A stretch of DNA of 64,000 nucleotides from CAWJJM01 sp963843275 (GCA_963843275.1 CAWJJM010000004.1:558001-622000); one strand, 5' to 3'. Counted from the stretch's first letter, positions 18,742 to 29,044 are shown. Numbers and translations are program-made. The notes: a model not told the origin generated them from the letters alone.

Positions 18742-20705
18742 CGTCCCGCTCCCCGAACCCACCGCACCGCTCGCTCTCCGAGGTCCACGGCTCCGTGGCG
18801 GTGCCGCAGCACCCCTCCTTCTGGCGCCGCCTGTTCGCGTTCAGCGGCCCCGCCTACCTGGTCAGCGTCGGCTACATGGACCCCGGCAACTGGGCGACCG
18901 ACATCGCCGCCGGCTCCCGGTTCGGCTACAAGCTGATCTGGGTGCTGCTGATGTCGAACCTGATGGCGGTGCTGCTGCAGAGCCTGTCGGCCCGGCTGGG
19001 GATCGCCAGCGGGATGGACCTGGCGCAGGCCTGTCGCGCGATGTTCTCGCGCCGCGTCTCCTGGGTGCTGTGGGTGCTGGCCGAGATCGCCATCGCCGCC
19101 TGTGACCTGGCCGAGGTGCTCGGCTCGGCGATCGGGCTGCAGCTGCTCTTCGGCATCCCGCTGCTGTGGGCGGTCCTCATCACCGCCGCCGACACGTTCC
19201 TCCTCCTGCTCCTGCACGCCCGCGGCATGCGCTGGATGGAGGCCTTCATCATCGTCCTGATCGGCACCATCGGGCTGTGCCTGGGGCTCGAGGTGTTCCT
19301 CGCCCGCCCCGAGGCGGGTCCGCTGCTCGCCGGCTTCGTCCCCTCGCTGCCGGGCGAAGGGGCGCTCTACCTGGCGATCGGCATCCTCGGCGCCACGGTG
19401 ATGCCGCACAACCTCTACCTGCAGTCCGCCCTGGTCCAGTCGCGCCGCTTCCAGCACACCCCGGCGCGGGTGCGCAGCGGCATCCGCTACAACGCCCTCG
19501 ACTCGCTGATCGCGCTCAACGGCGCCTTCCTGGTCAACGCGGCCCTGCTGGTGATGGCCGCCGCCACCTTCTTCACCGCCGGCCTGCACGAGGTCGCCGA
19601 GATCCAGGACGCCCACCGTCTGCTCGAGCCGCTGCTCGGCGTCCACCTGGCGCCGGTGGCCTTCGCCGTCGCGCTGATCGCGGCGGGGCAGTCCTCCACC
19701 ATCACCGGCACGCTCGCCGGCCAGGTGGTCATGGAGGGCTTCGTCCACATCCGGCTGCGGCCGGTCGCCCGCCGCATGCTCACCCGTGCCCTGGCGATCG
19801 TCCCTGCCGTCGCCACCATCGTCTTCTTCGGCGAGCGGGCCACCGGCGACCTGCTGGTGCTGTCGCAGGTGGTGCTCTCGCTGCAGCTCTCCTTCGCGGT
19901 GATCCCGCTGATCCACGTGGTCGCCAACCGCCGCTGGATGGGCTCCTACCGCATCGGTCCGCTCCTGGAGAGCGGCGGCTGGCTGGTCGCCCTGGTGATC
20001 GCCGGCCTCAACCTGCAGCTCGCCTGGGAGGAGATCGGCGGCTGGCTCCGCGGTGCCTCCGGCGGCACCGCCTGGGTGCTCGGGCTGACCGTCGTGCCGC
20101 TCGCCCTGGCCATGGCCGGCCTGCTCGTCTACGTCACCGTGCAGCCGTTCGTCCACCGGCTGCGCGGCACCCAGGTCGAGGCGCCGGCGACCGTGCACGG
20201 ACCGAGCGTGGTGCCGGAGATCGAGCCGCCGCGCGCCCCGCGCCGGATCGCCGCGGCGGTCGACTTCTCCGGCGCCGACCGGGCGGTGCTCTCCTACGCC
20301 GTCATGCTCGCCCGCGGCCGCTCGCGCAGCGAGATCCTGCTGCTGCACGTGGTCGAGTCCGGCGGCGCGCGCATCTTCGGCGAAGCGCAGCGCGACCGGG
20401 AGACCCGCGGCGACGAGGAGCGCCTCGCCCTCTACGCCGGCGAGCTCGGCGAGCTCGGCGTCGACGCGAGCTACGACCTCGGCTTCGGCGAACCGCCCGA
20501 CGCGCTGGCCGAGATGGTCGAGCGCCACCGGCCGGACCTCGTGATCCTGGGCAGCCACGGGCACCGGGGCGTCGGCGACCTGGTGTACGGCACCTCGGTG
20601 GAGCGCCTGCGGCACCGGGTGCGGGTCCCGGTACTGGTGGTGCCGGACAACGCGGCGGGCAGCGCGCCCGAGCCCGACGCCGCGGTCCCGACACCGACGG
20701 CCTGA
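18738..20705 (+). CDS. Nramp-family Mn/Fe transporter fused to a universal stress protein domain
   Basis: 655 residues. The N-terminal 480 residues form an Nramp (LeuT-fold) transporter: DPGN at 48-51 and MPHN with metal-ligand Met222 are the two metal-site motifs, and about 11 hydrophobic helices are visible. This predicts proton-coupled Mn2+ or Fe2+ uptake at the inner membrane. After a linker, residues about 495-640 are a UspA domain whose GSHG-(9)-GT fits the ATP-binding G-2x-G-9x-G(S/T) pattern. A cytoplasmic ATP-binding tail may tune transport. ATG 18738 lacks a Shine-Dalgarno site; a mini-frame overlaps it. Similar fusions are known in other phyla, so this is not unique. Confidence 0.92.
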   Translation: MTSRSPNPPHRSLSEVHGSVAVPQHPSFWRRLFAFSGPAYLVSVGYMDPGNWATDIAAGSRFGYKLIWVLLMSNLMAVLLQSLSARLGIASGMDLAQACRAMFSRRVSWVLWVLAEIAIAACDLAEVLGSAIGLQLLFGIPLLWAVLITAADTFLLLLLHARGMRWMEAFIIVLIGTIGLCLGLEVFLARPEAGPLLAGFVPSLPGEGALYLAIGILGATVMPHNLYLQSALVQSRRFQHTPARVRSGIRYNALDSLIALNGAFLVNAALLVMAAATFFTAGLHEVAEIQDAHRLLEPLLGVHLAPVAFAVALIAAGQSSTITGTLAGQVVMEGFVHIRLRPVARRMLTRALAIVPAVATIVFFGERATGDLLVLSQVVLSLQLSFAVIPLIHVVANRRWMGSYRIGPLLESGGWLVALVIAGLNLQLAWEEIGGWLRGASGGTAWVLGLTVVPLALAMAGLLVYVTVQPFVHRLRGTQVEAPATVHGPSVVPEIEPPRAPRRIAAAVDFSGADRAVLSYAVMLARGRSRSEILLLHVVESGGARIFGEAQRDRETRGDEERLALYAGELGELGVDASYDLGFGEPPDALAEMVERHRPDLVILGSHGHRGVGDLVYGTSVERLRHRVRVPVLVVPDNAAGSAPEPDAAVPTPTA

Positions 20706-20742
20706 ACGCCACCGCCGCCGCCCCGGGCGGCACCGCCGGTGA

Positions 20743-20748
20743 CAGAAT
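20743..20748 (+). promoter_or_regulatory. CAGAAT -10-like element, possible leaderless start
   Basis: CAGAAT is followed by CCGGGGG and then ATG 20756. The GGGG run touches the start codon and is too close to serve as a ribosome binding site. Confidence 0.35.
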
Positions 20749-20755
20749 CCGGGGG

Positions 20756-22280
20756 ATGACCGCTCCGTCCCCCGGACCCTCGCCGGACGTCCTCCCCGCC
20801 GCAGCACCGGTCCGGACCGGCACCGTGCGCCGCCGGGCGCTGCGCCGCGCCGGGCTGGTCGCCCTCGCGCTGGTCTGGGTGGTGGGGTTCCAGGGGCTGC
20901 GCGGCCTGTGGGAGCCGGACGAGGGACGCTACACCGCGGTCGCGGTGGAGATGGTCCACACCGGCGACTGGTTCACGCCCCACCTCAACCACGAGGTGCC
21001 GCACTTCACCAAGCCGCCGTTGATCTACTGGCTGACGGCGGCCTCGATCACGGTCTTCGGCCGCCACGAGTGGGCGGCGCGCCTGCCGGAGAGCCTGGCG
21101 TTCCTGCGCCACCGTCCTGCTGGTGGCGGCGCTCGGGCGGCGGCTGGCCCCCGGCGCCGGGCGGCTCCCCGCCTGGATCCAGGCGACCTCGCTGTTGCCC
21201 TTCCTGGCGGCGTCGGTGGTGACCACCGACACCGTCCTGGCGCTGTGGGAGACGCTGGGGGCCTACGGCTTCGTGGTGCTCTTCTGGGACGACCGGCGCT
21301 GGGGTGGCTGGGTGATGTGGCTCGGCTTCGGGCTGGCCTTCCTCACCAAGGGTCCGCCCGGTCTGCTGCCGCTGCTGGCGCTGCTCCCCTTCGCCGCCTG
21401 GCGCCGCGGCTGGCGCGGGCTGGCGCGGGCGCTGCCGCCCGGCGGCCTGCTGCTCTTCGCGGGGCTCGCCTTCGGCTGGTACGCCGCCCAGGAGATGACG
21501 CGGCCGGACCTGCTCGGCTACCTCCTGGGCGAGGAGGTCGCCGGCCGGCTGGAGGGGATCCACCACCGCAACCCCGGGTGGAAGGGCCTCCTCGGGGTCT
21601 ACCTGCCGACGGCGCTGTTCGGCATGCTGCCGTGGGCGGCGCTGGTGTTCCGCCGCCGCCGACCCTCCCCGGCCGCCGGCGCCGCCGACCGGGACGCCCC
21701 GCTCCTCCTCGCGATGTGGATCGGCCTGCCGCTGCTGGTCTTCTCCCTGGCGCAGTCCCGGCTGCCCCTCTACCTCGTCCCGCTGGCGGTCCCGGCGGCC
21801 CTGCTGCTCGCCCGGCGCATCTCCCGCGGCGGCCCGTTCGGCCGGCAGGCGCGGGCCGTCCTCGCCGCCTGGGTCGTCGTCCTCCTGGCGCTCGACGCCG
21901 GCGCGGCCCTCTACCGGGCGCCGCAGGACGGCCGCCGTTTCGCGGCGGGCCTCCGCACGGTGGTGGGGCACGCGCCCGCGGAAGTGGTGTTCGTCGACCA
22001 CGAGCCCTTCTGGAGCCTCGCCTTCTACCTCGACTGCGAGGTGGAGCGCGCGGCGATGCTCGAGCCGGCCGAGGCGCCCGGCACCTCCTACCGGCCGCTG
22101 CGCTCCACCCTGCGCCACGAGCTCGACGAGCGCGAGCCCGACAGCGCCTTCCTGGTGCGACCCGACGCAGTGTCCCTGCTGCGCCACCACCTGGAGGCCG
22201 CCGGGTGGACCTCGGCCGAGGCCGGCGAGGTCGAGGGTCTGAGCGTCGTCACCGCCTCGCCGCCGCCGCCCGCGGTGTGA
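20756..22280 (+). CDS. GT39/ArnT-like membrane glycosyltransferase, one frameshift
   Basis: About 507 residues after joining frames. TM1 (GLVALALVWVVGFQGLRGL) is followed by the family's first periplasmic loop with WEPDEGRYTAVAVEM, holding the Asp-Glu catalytic pair, and HLNHEVPHFTKPPLIYWLTA. Many further hydrophobic helices follow, ending in a soluble tail. This fits the dolichyl/undecaprenyl-phosphate-sugar transferases of the GT39/PMT and ArnT group, which move a sugar from a lipid carrier to lipid A or protein. The frame shifts near 21109 where one surplus C precedes GCC ACC GTC CTG. Substrate unknown. Confidence 0.86.
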
Positions 22281-22291
22281 GGAACGGCGCG

Positions 22292-22318
22292 CGGCACCGC
22301 CCCGTCGGGCGGCGTGCC
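22292..22318 (+). terminator. Imperfect GC hairpin after the glycosyltransferase gene
   Basis: CGGCACCGCCC pairs imperfectly with GGGCGGCGTGCCG around CGTC, starting 12 bases after the TGA at 22278-22280. No T run follows. Termination is inferred from position. Confidence 0.35.
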
Positions 22319-22386
22319 GGCGGCCGCACCGTGCGAGCATCCCTCGGGAGGGTGCACGACGCCTCCCGTCCCCCCTGGGTGCCGAC

Positions 22387-23727
22387 GTGGTCGACGCTTC
22401 CCCTTTCCCCCCTCCGCACACGCTCTCCCGCACGGGGTCGATTCGCCGCCAGGAGACGGGCCTCATCCTGCTCAACCTCGCGGTGCTGGCCGGCCTCGCG
22501 GGCCTCCACGTGCTCTTCGCGCCCGCCCTCGGCTTCCCTTCGCGGCGCTTTTTCGCCCTGGTCTTCGGGCGCTTCCCGATGCAGACCCTGGAGCTCTCGC
22601 GCTCCAGGTGCTGGCCGGTCGGCGGTCCGAGCGCCTGCTGCCCGCCTACAGCCCACGTCTCGATCTGGCTCAACGTCGGCTTCGCCTTCTGGATCGCCCG
22701 CTGGGCAGGGTTCGAGGACAGCCACTACGTCGTGCTGATGGTCATCCCGGTGATCGCCGCCGCTTTCCGCTATCGGCCGGCGTGGCATCGCCCTGGTGGT
22801 GGGCGGCGGCGGTCGGCCTGACCTTCTGCAGGTGTGGCTGTACTTCCGCGGCCGCGGCGCGGCGGACCTGACGCGAGTACTTCGAGGCCACCAACGGTGG
22901 TCCTGGTCTACGCGGTCGTGGCGGTGGTCGTCGCCTTTCTCGCCCGCCAGCTCCGCGCCGAGCGGGAGCGCCCTCGAGCGCAACCTCGACGAGCTCGAGC
23001 GCACCCGCGACCGGCTGGTGGAGAAGGAGAAGCTGGCCGCCGTCGGCCGGCTGGCGGCGCCATCGCGCACGAGATCCGCAACCCGGTGGCGCTGATCGTC
23101 AGCTCGCTGGCGATGGCGCGGGAGGGGCGCGGCGCCTGCCGCCGGCCGAGCTCGCGGGAGATCGTCGCGCAAGGAGGCGCGCCGCCTCGAGAAGCTGACC
23201 TCGGACTTCCTGCAGTCTACGCGCGCCAGCGGCCGCCGGAGCGCCGGCGACCGCCGATCGGCGACTGCCTGGGCTACGTCGCCAGCCTGGCGCGGCCGCG
23301 CGCCGAGGCGGCCGGCGTCGCGGCTGGAGGTCGACAGTCCCGGCCGAGCTCGCCGCCGATCTCGACCCCTTCCAGCTGCAGCAGGCGCTGCTCAACCTGG
23401 TGCTCAACGCCATCGACGCGGCGCCCGCCGGCGGCCGGGTGGTGCTGGCTGCGACGGCCGCGGCGTCGACCGGCGACCTCGTGCTCGCCGTGGAGAACGA
23501 CGGAGCGGCGATCCCGGCGCCGAGGCCGAGGCTCGGCTCTTCGAGCCCTTCTTCACCACCAAGACGAGCGGCACCGGGCTCGGGCTCGTCCATCGCCCGC
23601 GGCATCGCGCGCGCCCACGGCGGTGAGGCGCCGCTGGCGGTCAACGGCCCCGGCCGCGGTGCGTTTCGCCTGCGACTTCCCGTCGCCGCAGCCCGCCCGG
23701 CCCGAGCCGGCGCCGGAGGCTCGTCAC
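22387..23727 (+). CDS. NtrB-like membrane histidine kinase, multiply frameshifted
   Basis: The coding sequence jumps frame about every 100-200 bases but can be followed. It starts at GTG 22387 (tentative), then TM segments (ETGLILLNLAVLAGLAGLHV, SIWLNVGFAFWIARWAGF, HYVVLMVIPVIAAAF), a coiled linker (LDELERTRDRLVEKEKLAAV), the H-box IAHEIRNPVALIVSSLAM, N-box LLNLVLNAIDAAPAGG, and ATP-lid parts LFEPFFTTKTSGTGLGLS with IARGIARAHGG. This is the NtrB/AtoS type of kinase. No stop can be assigned before the next ATG at 23728, because frame is uncertain there. It is partner of the next gene. I treat the indels as sequence error, since every domain is conserved; true loss cannot be excluded. Confidence 0.75.
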
Positions 23728-25132
<1,405 letters not shown>

Positions 25133-25137
25133 CGACG

Positions 25138-25181
25138 GCGTTCGAATCTTCGAACGCGGCGGCGCGGCGGCGTTCGAAGAT
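25138..25181. promoter_or_regulatory. Tandem palindromes, candidate upstream activating sequence
   Basis: GCGTTCGAATCTTCGAACGC (25138-25157) is a perfect inverted repeat with a four-base centre. Its right half also pairs with a third half-site: ATCTTCGAACGC (25146-25157) and GCGTTCGAAGAT (25170-25181) are perfect complements. The array is about 80-120 bases upstream of the -24/-12 promoter, the usual distance for an NtrC-type activator. It could alternatively act as a hairpin after the regulator gene. Confidence 0.6.
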
Positions 25182-25258
25182 CTGAACCTCCGGCGTCGCG
25201 CCGTCGGGGAAGGATCGGGCAAACCATTTCGCACCAATGACTTAGGACTCCGCCCGGG

Positions 25259-25275
25259 CGGCACGGCCCTTGCGC
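25259..25275 (+). promoter_or_regulatory. Sigma-54 (-24/-12) promoter of the rubrerythrin operon
   Basis: CGGCACGGCCCTTGCGC matches the consensus TGGCACG-N4-TTGCW with GG (25260-25261) and GC (25272-25273) separated by exactly ten bases. Transcription would begin near 25285, about 50 bases before ATG 25336. An NtrC-family activator gene and a palindromic array lie directly upstream. Confidence 0.72.
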
Positions 25276-25335
25276 AGCGACGGTCCGAAGGTGGAGCCAG
25301 GCTCCGCCCGAGAACCCGACCAGAGGAGAGACCCG

Positions 25336-25969
25336 ATGACCGCACGCTCCACAAGCTTCGTCTGCCTCGACTCACCGCCGTCGCCCTCGTGCTGCTGGCC
25401 GTTCCGACCGGTCGCCTTCGCCGCACCGTCGACCCGGCAACCGCTCGACAACCTGCAGGCCGCCTTCAACGGAGAGTCCAACGCCCACGCCCGTTATCTC
25501 GCCTTCGCCGAGCAAGGCCGACGCCGAGGGCTACGGCAAGGTGGCCAGCCTGTTCCGCGCCGCTGCCCGCGCCGAGCAGATCCACGCCGGCAACCACGCG
25601 AAGGTGATCCGCAAGCTGGGCGCCGAGCCCGCGGCCGACGATCGAGACTCCCGAGGTGGGCTCCACCGCCGAGAACCTCGCGGCCGCGATCGAGGGCGAG
25701 TCCTACGAGCGCGACACGATGTACCCCGAGTTCCTCGCCACCGCCCGCAGCGAGCGCAACGCCGACGCCCTCGAGACCTTCAACTACGCCAAGAGCGCCG
25801 AGGCCGAGCACGCCAGCTCTACCAGCAGGCCTCGACAATCTCGAAGCATGCGCGGAGAGGGCACGACCTACTACGTCTGCTCGGTCTGCGGCTTCACCAC
25901 CACGAACCTCGACTTCACCAAGTGCCTCTCCTGCTTCAGCCCCAAGGAGAAGTACGAGCCGTGGCCTGA
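25336..25969 (+). CDS. rbr: Exported rubrerythrin, multiply frameshifted
   Basis: Rubrerythrins are di-iron peroxidases that remove hydrogen peroxide. The diiron domain is clear across frames: LQAAFNGESNAHARYLAFAE, AEQIHAGNHAKVIRKLG, AAIEGESYERDTMYPEFL and KSAEAEHA supply the Glu/His ligands. The C-terminal rubredoxin-like knuckle is YYVCSVCGF...KCLSCFSPKEKYEPVA. A hydrophobic leader (LTAVALVLLAVP..AFAAPSTRQ) indicates export, unusual because most rubrerythrins are cytosolic. Several single-base indels lie between 25365 and 25850. ATG 25336 has GAGGAGAG upstream. It is the first gene after the sigma-54 promoter and precedes a DUF2231 membrane gene, suggesting a periplasmic peroxide-defence unit. 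Confidence 0.85.
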
Positions 25970-26021
25970 GTCGGCCGCCGGGGCACGGTCGACGGCCGCC
26001 CGCTCGAGCACTCAGGAGAGC

Positions 26022-26566
26022 ATGATCGACCTGCCCCCCCTTCCCACGTGGGACGGGATCCACCCGCTGGTGGTGCACTTCCCGATCGCCCTGCTGCTGG
26101 TGGCTCCCCTGCTGGTGCTGCTCGCCGCAGCGCTGGCGCCGGCGAGGGGCCGCGGCCTCTCTGGGCGGCGCTGCTGCTGATGGCGCTGGGCACCGCCGGC
26201 ACCTGGGTGGCCGTCGCCTCCGGCGAAGCGGCCGGACGACTGGCCGAGCGCAGCCCGGCGGTCAACGCCCTGCTCGAGCACCACGAGGAGCAGGCCGAGA
26301 CGGTCCGCCTGGTGTTCACCGCTCTGACCGTGATCTTCGCGGCCATCCTCTACCTGCCGCCGCTCGTGCGGCGGCCGCTCCGCCGGGCGCCGGCGGCGGC
26401 ACTGTCGCTGGTCTTCCTGGGCTTCTACGCCGTCGGCGCACTGATGCTGGTCAACACCGCCCACGCCGGGGGCCGGCTGGTCCACGAGCAGGGGGTGCGG
26501 GCGCTGCTCCCGGCGGTGCCGGACCCGGGCGTCGCCCCCTCCCCCGAGGGCGACGAGCCCGACTGA
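26022..26566 (+). CDS. DUF2231 membrane protein, one frameshift
   Basis: About 181 residues. It opens with the DUF2231 hallmark DGIHPLVVHFPIALLLVAPL, then helices LWAALLLMALGTAGTWVAVAS, LVFTALTVIFAAILYLPPLV and LSLVFLGFYAVGALMLVNTA, with HAGGRLVHEQG near the end. The His and Asp residues on helices resemble a possible haem or redox site, but the family's role is not established. The frame changes near 26155. ATG 26022 has CAGGAGAG and lies 52 bases after the rubrerythrin stop, probably in the same transcript. Confidence 0.8.
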
Positions 26567-26572
26567 TCCCGG

Positions 26573-26603
26573 GGTGGCCCGGCGCCGTCAGGCCCGGGCC
26601 ACC
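26573..26603. terminator. Hairpin between convergent DUF2231 and VOC genes
   Basis: GGTGGCCCGG (26573-26582) pairs perfectly with CCGGGCCACC (26594-26603). The right arm lies inside the last codons of the VOC gene. Position suggests a bidirectional terminator; no long T run is present. Confidence 0.4.
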
Positions 26604-26992
26604 TCGCTCATCAGGGCCACGACGTTGCCCTCGGGGTCGCGCAGGAAGGCGAGCCAGAGCTCGTGGCGCTCGTCGGCGTGGGCCCGGTGGGGCGGGTGGA
26701 CGAACGTGACGCCCCGCGCCGCGAGGAGCCGGTGGGCCTCCGTGATGTCCCCGACCTGGAAGTAGAGCACCGTACCGGCGTTGGGCCGCGCCTCGTCGTC
26801 GCCGCGGCCGAGCAGCAGGCGGATGCCGTCGCAGTCGAAGAAGCTCATCCCCGGCGGCGCCGAGAACAGGAAGCGCAGGCCCAGCGTGTCGCGGTAGAAT
26901 GCGGTCATCGTCTCGAGGTCGCGGACCGTCACCGCGACCTGTCCGAGGGTCGAGAGGCCGAAGCCGGTGGGTGCTGAATCGTCTGTTCCCAT
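26588..26992 (-). CDS. VOC (glyoxalase/bleomycin-resistance fold) family protein
   Basis: 134 residues with the paired beta-alpha-beta-beta-beta modules of the vicinal oxygen chelate superfamily: LGQVAVTVRDLETMTAFYRD, LGLRFLF, then TVLYFQVGDITEAHRLLAAR and LWLAFLRDPEGNVVALMSEV with the terminal Glu that often binds metal. Members include glyoxalases, dioxygenases and antibiotic-binding proteins, and the substrate is not evident. ATG 26992. It is divergent from a MarR regulator with a SlyA-like palindrome between, so it is probably the regulator's target. Confidence 0.85.
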   Translation of the reverse strand: MGTDDSAPTGFGLSTLGQVAVTVRDLETMTAFYRDTLGLRFLFSAPPGMSFFDCDGIRLLLGRGDDEARPNAGTVLYFQVGDITEAHRLLAARGVTFVHPPHRAHADERHELWLAFLRDPEGNVVALMSEVARA

Positions 26993-27012
26993 CGTGTCCT
27001 CCGGAGGATTAT

Positions 27013-27025
27013 TTAGCTTGCCTAA
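27013..27025. promoter_or_regulatory. MarR/SlyA-like operator
   Basis: TTAGCTTGCCTAA (reverse TTAGGCAAGCTAA) is a TTAG-N5-CTAA inverted repeat closely resembling the SlyA box TTAGCAAGCTAA. It sits in the AT-rich divergent gap between the VOC gene and the MarR gene, at or over the regulator's start. Confidence 0.5.
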
Positions 27026-27548
27026 TGAAAGCTTAGAGGCCGCGGACGCGTCCCGTCAACCCCTCGCGCCCGCCGATCTCGCCGTCGCCGCGCGGCTGCA
27101 CTCCGCCGCTCTCCACCTCTTGCGCCGGCTGCGCGCCGAGGACGCCCCCGCCGGCCTCACCGCGCCGCGCCTCTCCGCCCTCTCGGTGGTCGTCTTCGCC
27201 GGCCGCATCACCCCGGGGGAGCTCGCCGCCGCGGAGCAGGTGCGCCCCCCCACGGTCTCGCGCCTGGTGCGCGACCTCGAGGCGGAGGGCCTGGTACGGC
27301 GCCGGCGCGACCCCCGCGACCGCCGCGTCCGGTGGCTCGAGGCCACCGCGGCCGGACGCCGCCTGCTGGCCGAGGGCCGGCGGCGGCGCGTCTCGCGCCT
27401 GGCCCGCGAAGTCGCCGCCCTCGGCGACGAAGAGCGTCGGATCCTCGACCGCGCCGCCGGCCTCCTCGAGCGCCTCGCCCTGCCGCCCGGGCACCCTCGG
27501 CAGCGGCCGGCGGACGGCGGCGCGGAAGCGGGCGCCGGCGACCGCTGA
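27018..27548 (+). CDS. MarR-family transcriptional regulator
   Basis: About 176 residues. A winged helix-turn-helix core runs LTAPRLSALSVVVFAGRITP, GELAAAEQVRPPTVSRLVRD (recognition helix) and LEAEGLVRRRRDPRDRRVRW (wing), with flanking dimerisation helices, as in MarR repressors that respond to small aromatic or oxidant ligands. No ATG fits: TTG 27018 with GGAGG ten bases upstream is chosen; an in-frame GTG at 26994 is possible but would overlap the divergent gene's start. Likely represses itself and the VOC gene through the palindrome at 27013-27025. Confidence 0.83.
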   Translation: MPNESLEAADASRQPLAPADLAVAARLHSAALHLLRRLRAEDAPAGLTAPRLSALSVVVFAGRITPGELAAAEQVRPPTVSRLVRDLEAEGLVRRRRDPRDRRVRWLEATAAGRRLLAEGRRRRVSRLAREVAALGDEERRILDRAAGLLERLALPPGHPRQRPADGGAEAGAGDR

Positions 27549-27624
27549 CCTCCGGCGCCGTCTCCTCGGGCCGGCTCGGGGAGGCGCCTCGGGCGCACCG
27601 GGACGCGCGGCCGGCCGGCGCCGC

Positions 27625-27630
27625 TAAGCT
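27625..27630 (+). promoter_or_regulatory. TAAGCT -10 element, probable leaderless start
   Basis: TAAGCT is followed by CGGCCC and then GTG 27637; no ribosome binding site exists between them. Confidence 0.45.
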
Positions 27631-27636
27631 CGGCCC

Positions 27637-28128
27637 GTGCCGCCGGTCCACCGCCAACCGCCCCGCCTGCTCGCCGACGCCATGCTCGGGGGGCTCGCCC
27701 GGTGGTTGCGCGTCCTCGACGTCGATACCGCCTACGACCCGGAGCTGGGCGACGCGGAGCTGGTCGAGTGCGCCGTGGCGGAGGGGCGGACGATCCTCAC
27801 CCGCGACCGCCGGCTGGTGCTGCGCCGGCGGGCGAGCGACCACCTGCTGGTGGCCTCCGAAGTGGTCGATGAGCAGCTCCGGCAAGCGGTCGCCGAGCTA
27901 CGGCTGGAGGTCGACCCGGAGCGGCTGTTCCGGCGCTGCCTGCGCTGCAACGTGCCGCTCGAGGAGCTGCCGCCCGCCGCAGCCCGCGCCCGGGTGCCGC
28001 CCTTCGTCGCGCGCACCCAGGAGCGCTTCCGCACCTGCCCGCGCTGTGGCCGCGTCTACTGGTCCGCGAGCCACGTCGGCCGGATGCGGCGACGGCTGGC
28101 GGCGATGGGCGTGCTGCCGGAGAGCTGA
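27637..28128 (+). CDS. Mut7-C (PIN-fold RNase-like plus zinc ribbon) protein
   Basis: 163 residues. The first part, RLLADAMLGGLARWLRVLDV and ILTRDRRLVLR, matches the PIN-like fold of Mut7-C proteins with conserved acidic residues. The second has two CxxC knuckles, RRCLRCNVPLEEL and RTCPRCGRVYW, forming the zinc ribbon. The family is predicted to act on RNA, but no specific substrate is established. GTG 27637 follows TAAGCT by six bases, suggesting leaderless translation. Confidence 0.85.
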   Translation: MPPVHRQPPRLLADAMLGGLARWLRVLDVDTAYDPELGDAELVECAVAEGRTILTRDRRLVLRRRASDHLLVASEVVDEQLRQAVAELRLEVDPERLFRRCLRCNVPLEELPPAAARARVPPFVARTQERFRTCPRCGRVYWSASHVGRMRRRLAAMGVLPES

Positions 28129-28183
28129 CCGGGAGACGGGGCAGCGGTGCGCCGGTGGCGCGGCCGCGCTCCAGCGAGTGTCG

Positions 28184-28219
28184 GGCCGGGCCCTCCCGCG
28201 GTCGCGGAGGGGCCCGGCC
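28184..28219 (-). terminator. Hairpin after cytochrome c gene 1
   Basis: GGCCGGGCCC (28184-28193) pairs with GGGCCCGGCC (28210-28219), and the stem can extend inward through CTCCCGC/GCGGAGG with mismatches. It lies seven bases past the cytochrome stop on the minus strand. There is no T run. Confidence 0.45.
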
Positions 28220-28225
28220 GGAGCC

Positions 28226-28903
28226 TCAGCCGCCCGCCGGCACGGGGGAAGCTGCCGGCGGGATCGGGGCTGGCACGTGGTTGACGATCGGCGGGATGGT
28301 GCGCAGGTAGGCGAAGATCGCCGCCAGGTCCTCGTCGGTCATCTTCCCGTAGTTGAACCATGGCATCGGCGGCAGGATGGGGCGCGACTGCCCCATGTGG
28401 CGGCCGGTGCGCATCGCCGCGATGAACATCTCCTGGGTCCAGATGCCCAGGCCGGTGTTCTCGTCGGGCGTGAGGTTGGCCGTGAAGGAGACCCCCCACG
28501 GGCCGGCCCACGCGGTCATGGTCGCGGCCACGCTCGTAGCCCACGGCATCTGGGCCGTCGGAGGCGCCGTCATGCCGAGCTGCTCCGGGTGGCCGGAGAG
28601 CATGCGCGTCATGTCGGGCTCCGGACCGTGGGCGCCCATCTTCCACGGCGTGTGGCAGTCGTTGCAGCCACCCACCGTGACCAGGTACCGGCCGCGCTCC
28701 ACCTGGGCGGCGCCCGCCGCCACGTGCTCCGCCGCGGGGACGACGGTGGCCGCCGCGGCCGGCGGCGCGGCGGCCGCGGCGGGGGTGCTCTCGGCCGCGG
28801 GGCGGGAACAGCCGCCCGAGGCGACCAGCGTCGGTGCCAGGAGCGCCAGCGTCACGGCGTAGCGGGTCCACGGCGCGGAAAGGAAACCACGGCTCTCGCT
28901 CAT
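28226..28903 (-). CDS. Exported monohaem cytochrome c, paralog 1
   Basis: 225 residues. An N-terminal hydrophobic leader ends ...LVASGGCS, a plausible lipobox, followed by an Ala/Pro-rich linker. One haem site GGCNDCHTPW is present (CxxCH) and PPMPWFNYG supplies a likely distal Met. The domain ends AIFAYLRTIPPIVNHVP. It is a small electron carrier, probably anchored on the outer face of the inner membrane. About two-thirds of residues appear identical to the cytochrome at 37719-38378, so the two paralogs bracket the benzoyl-CoA operon. ATG 28903 has GGGAGG upstream. A conserved element precedes both paralogs. Confidence 0.88.
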   Translation of the reverse strand: MSESRGFLSAPWTRYAVTLALLAPTLVASGGCSRPAAESTPAAAAAPPAAAATVVPAAEHVAAGAAQVERGRYLVTVGGCNDCHTPWKMGAHGPEPDMTRMLSGHPEQLGMTAPPTAQMPWATSVAATMTAWAGPWGVSFTANLTPDENTGLGIWTQEMFIAAMRTGRHMGQSRPILPPMPWFNYGKMTDEDLAAIFAYLRTIPPIVNHVPAPIPPAASPVPAGG

Positions 28904-28950
28904 CTCGACCGCCTCCCATCCCGAAAGCGGGCGCCGATAGCGACGCCCGC

Positions 28951-28993
28951 GGCCCCAATGTCTTGGAGATGCCGCGGGACGCTACTACAGGCC
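28951..28993 (-). promoter_or_regulatory. Upstream element shared with cytochrome 2
   Basis: On the minus strand this reads GGCCTGTAGTA, a variable stretch, then CATCTCC and AGACATTGGGG. The region upstream of the second cytochrome (38431-38472) has the same blocks in the same order. TGTAGTA resembles an extended -10. Shared promoter or binding site is inferred from conservation. Confidence 0.45.
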
Positions 28994-29044
28994 GGCCGGC
29001 CGGGGAAGGGGGGCCCGGCGCCGGGCCCCGAGCCGGCGGCCTCG

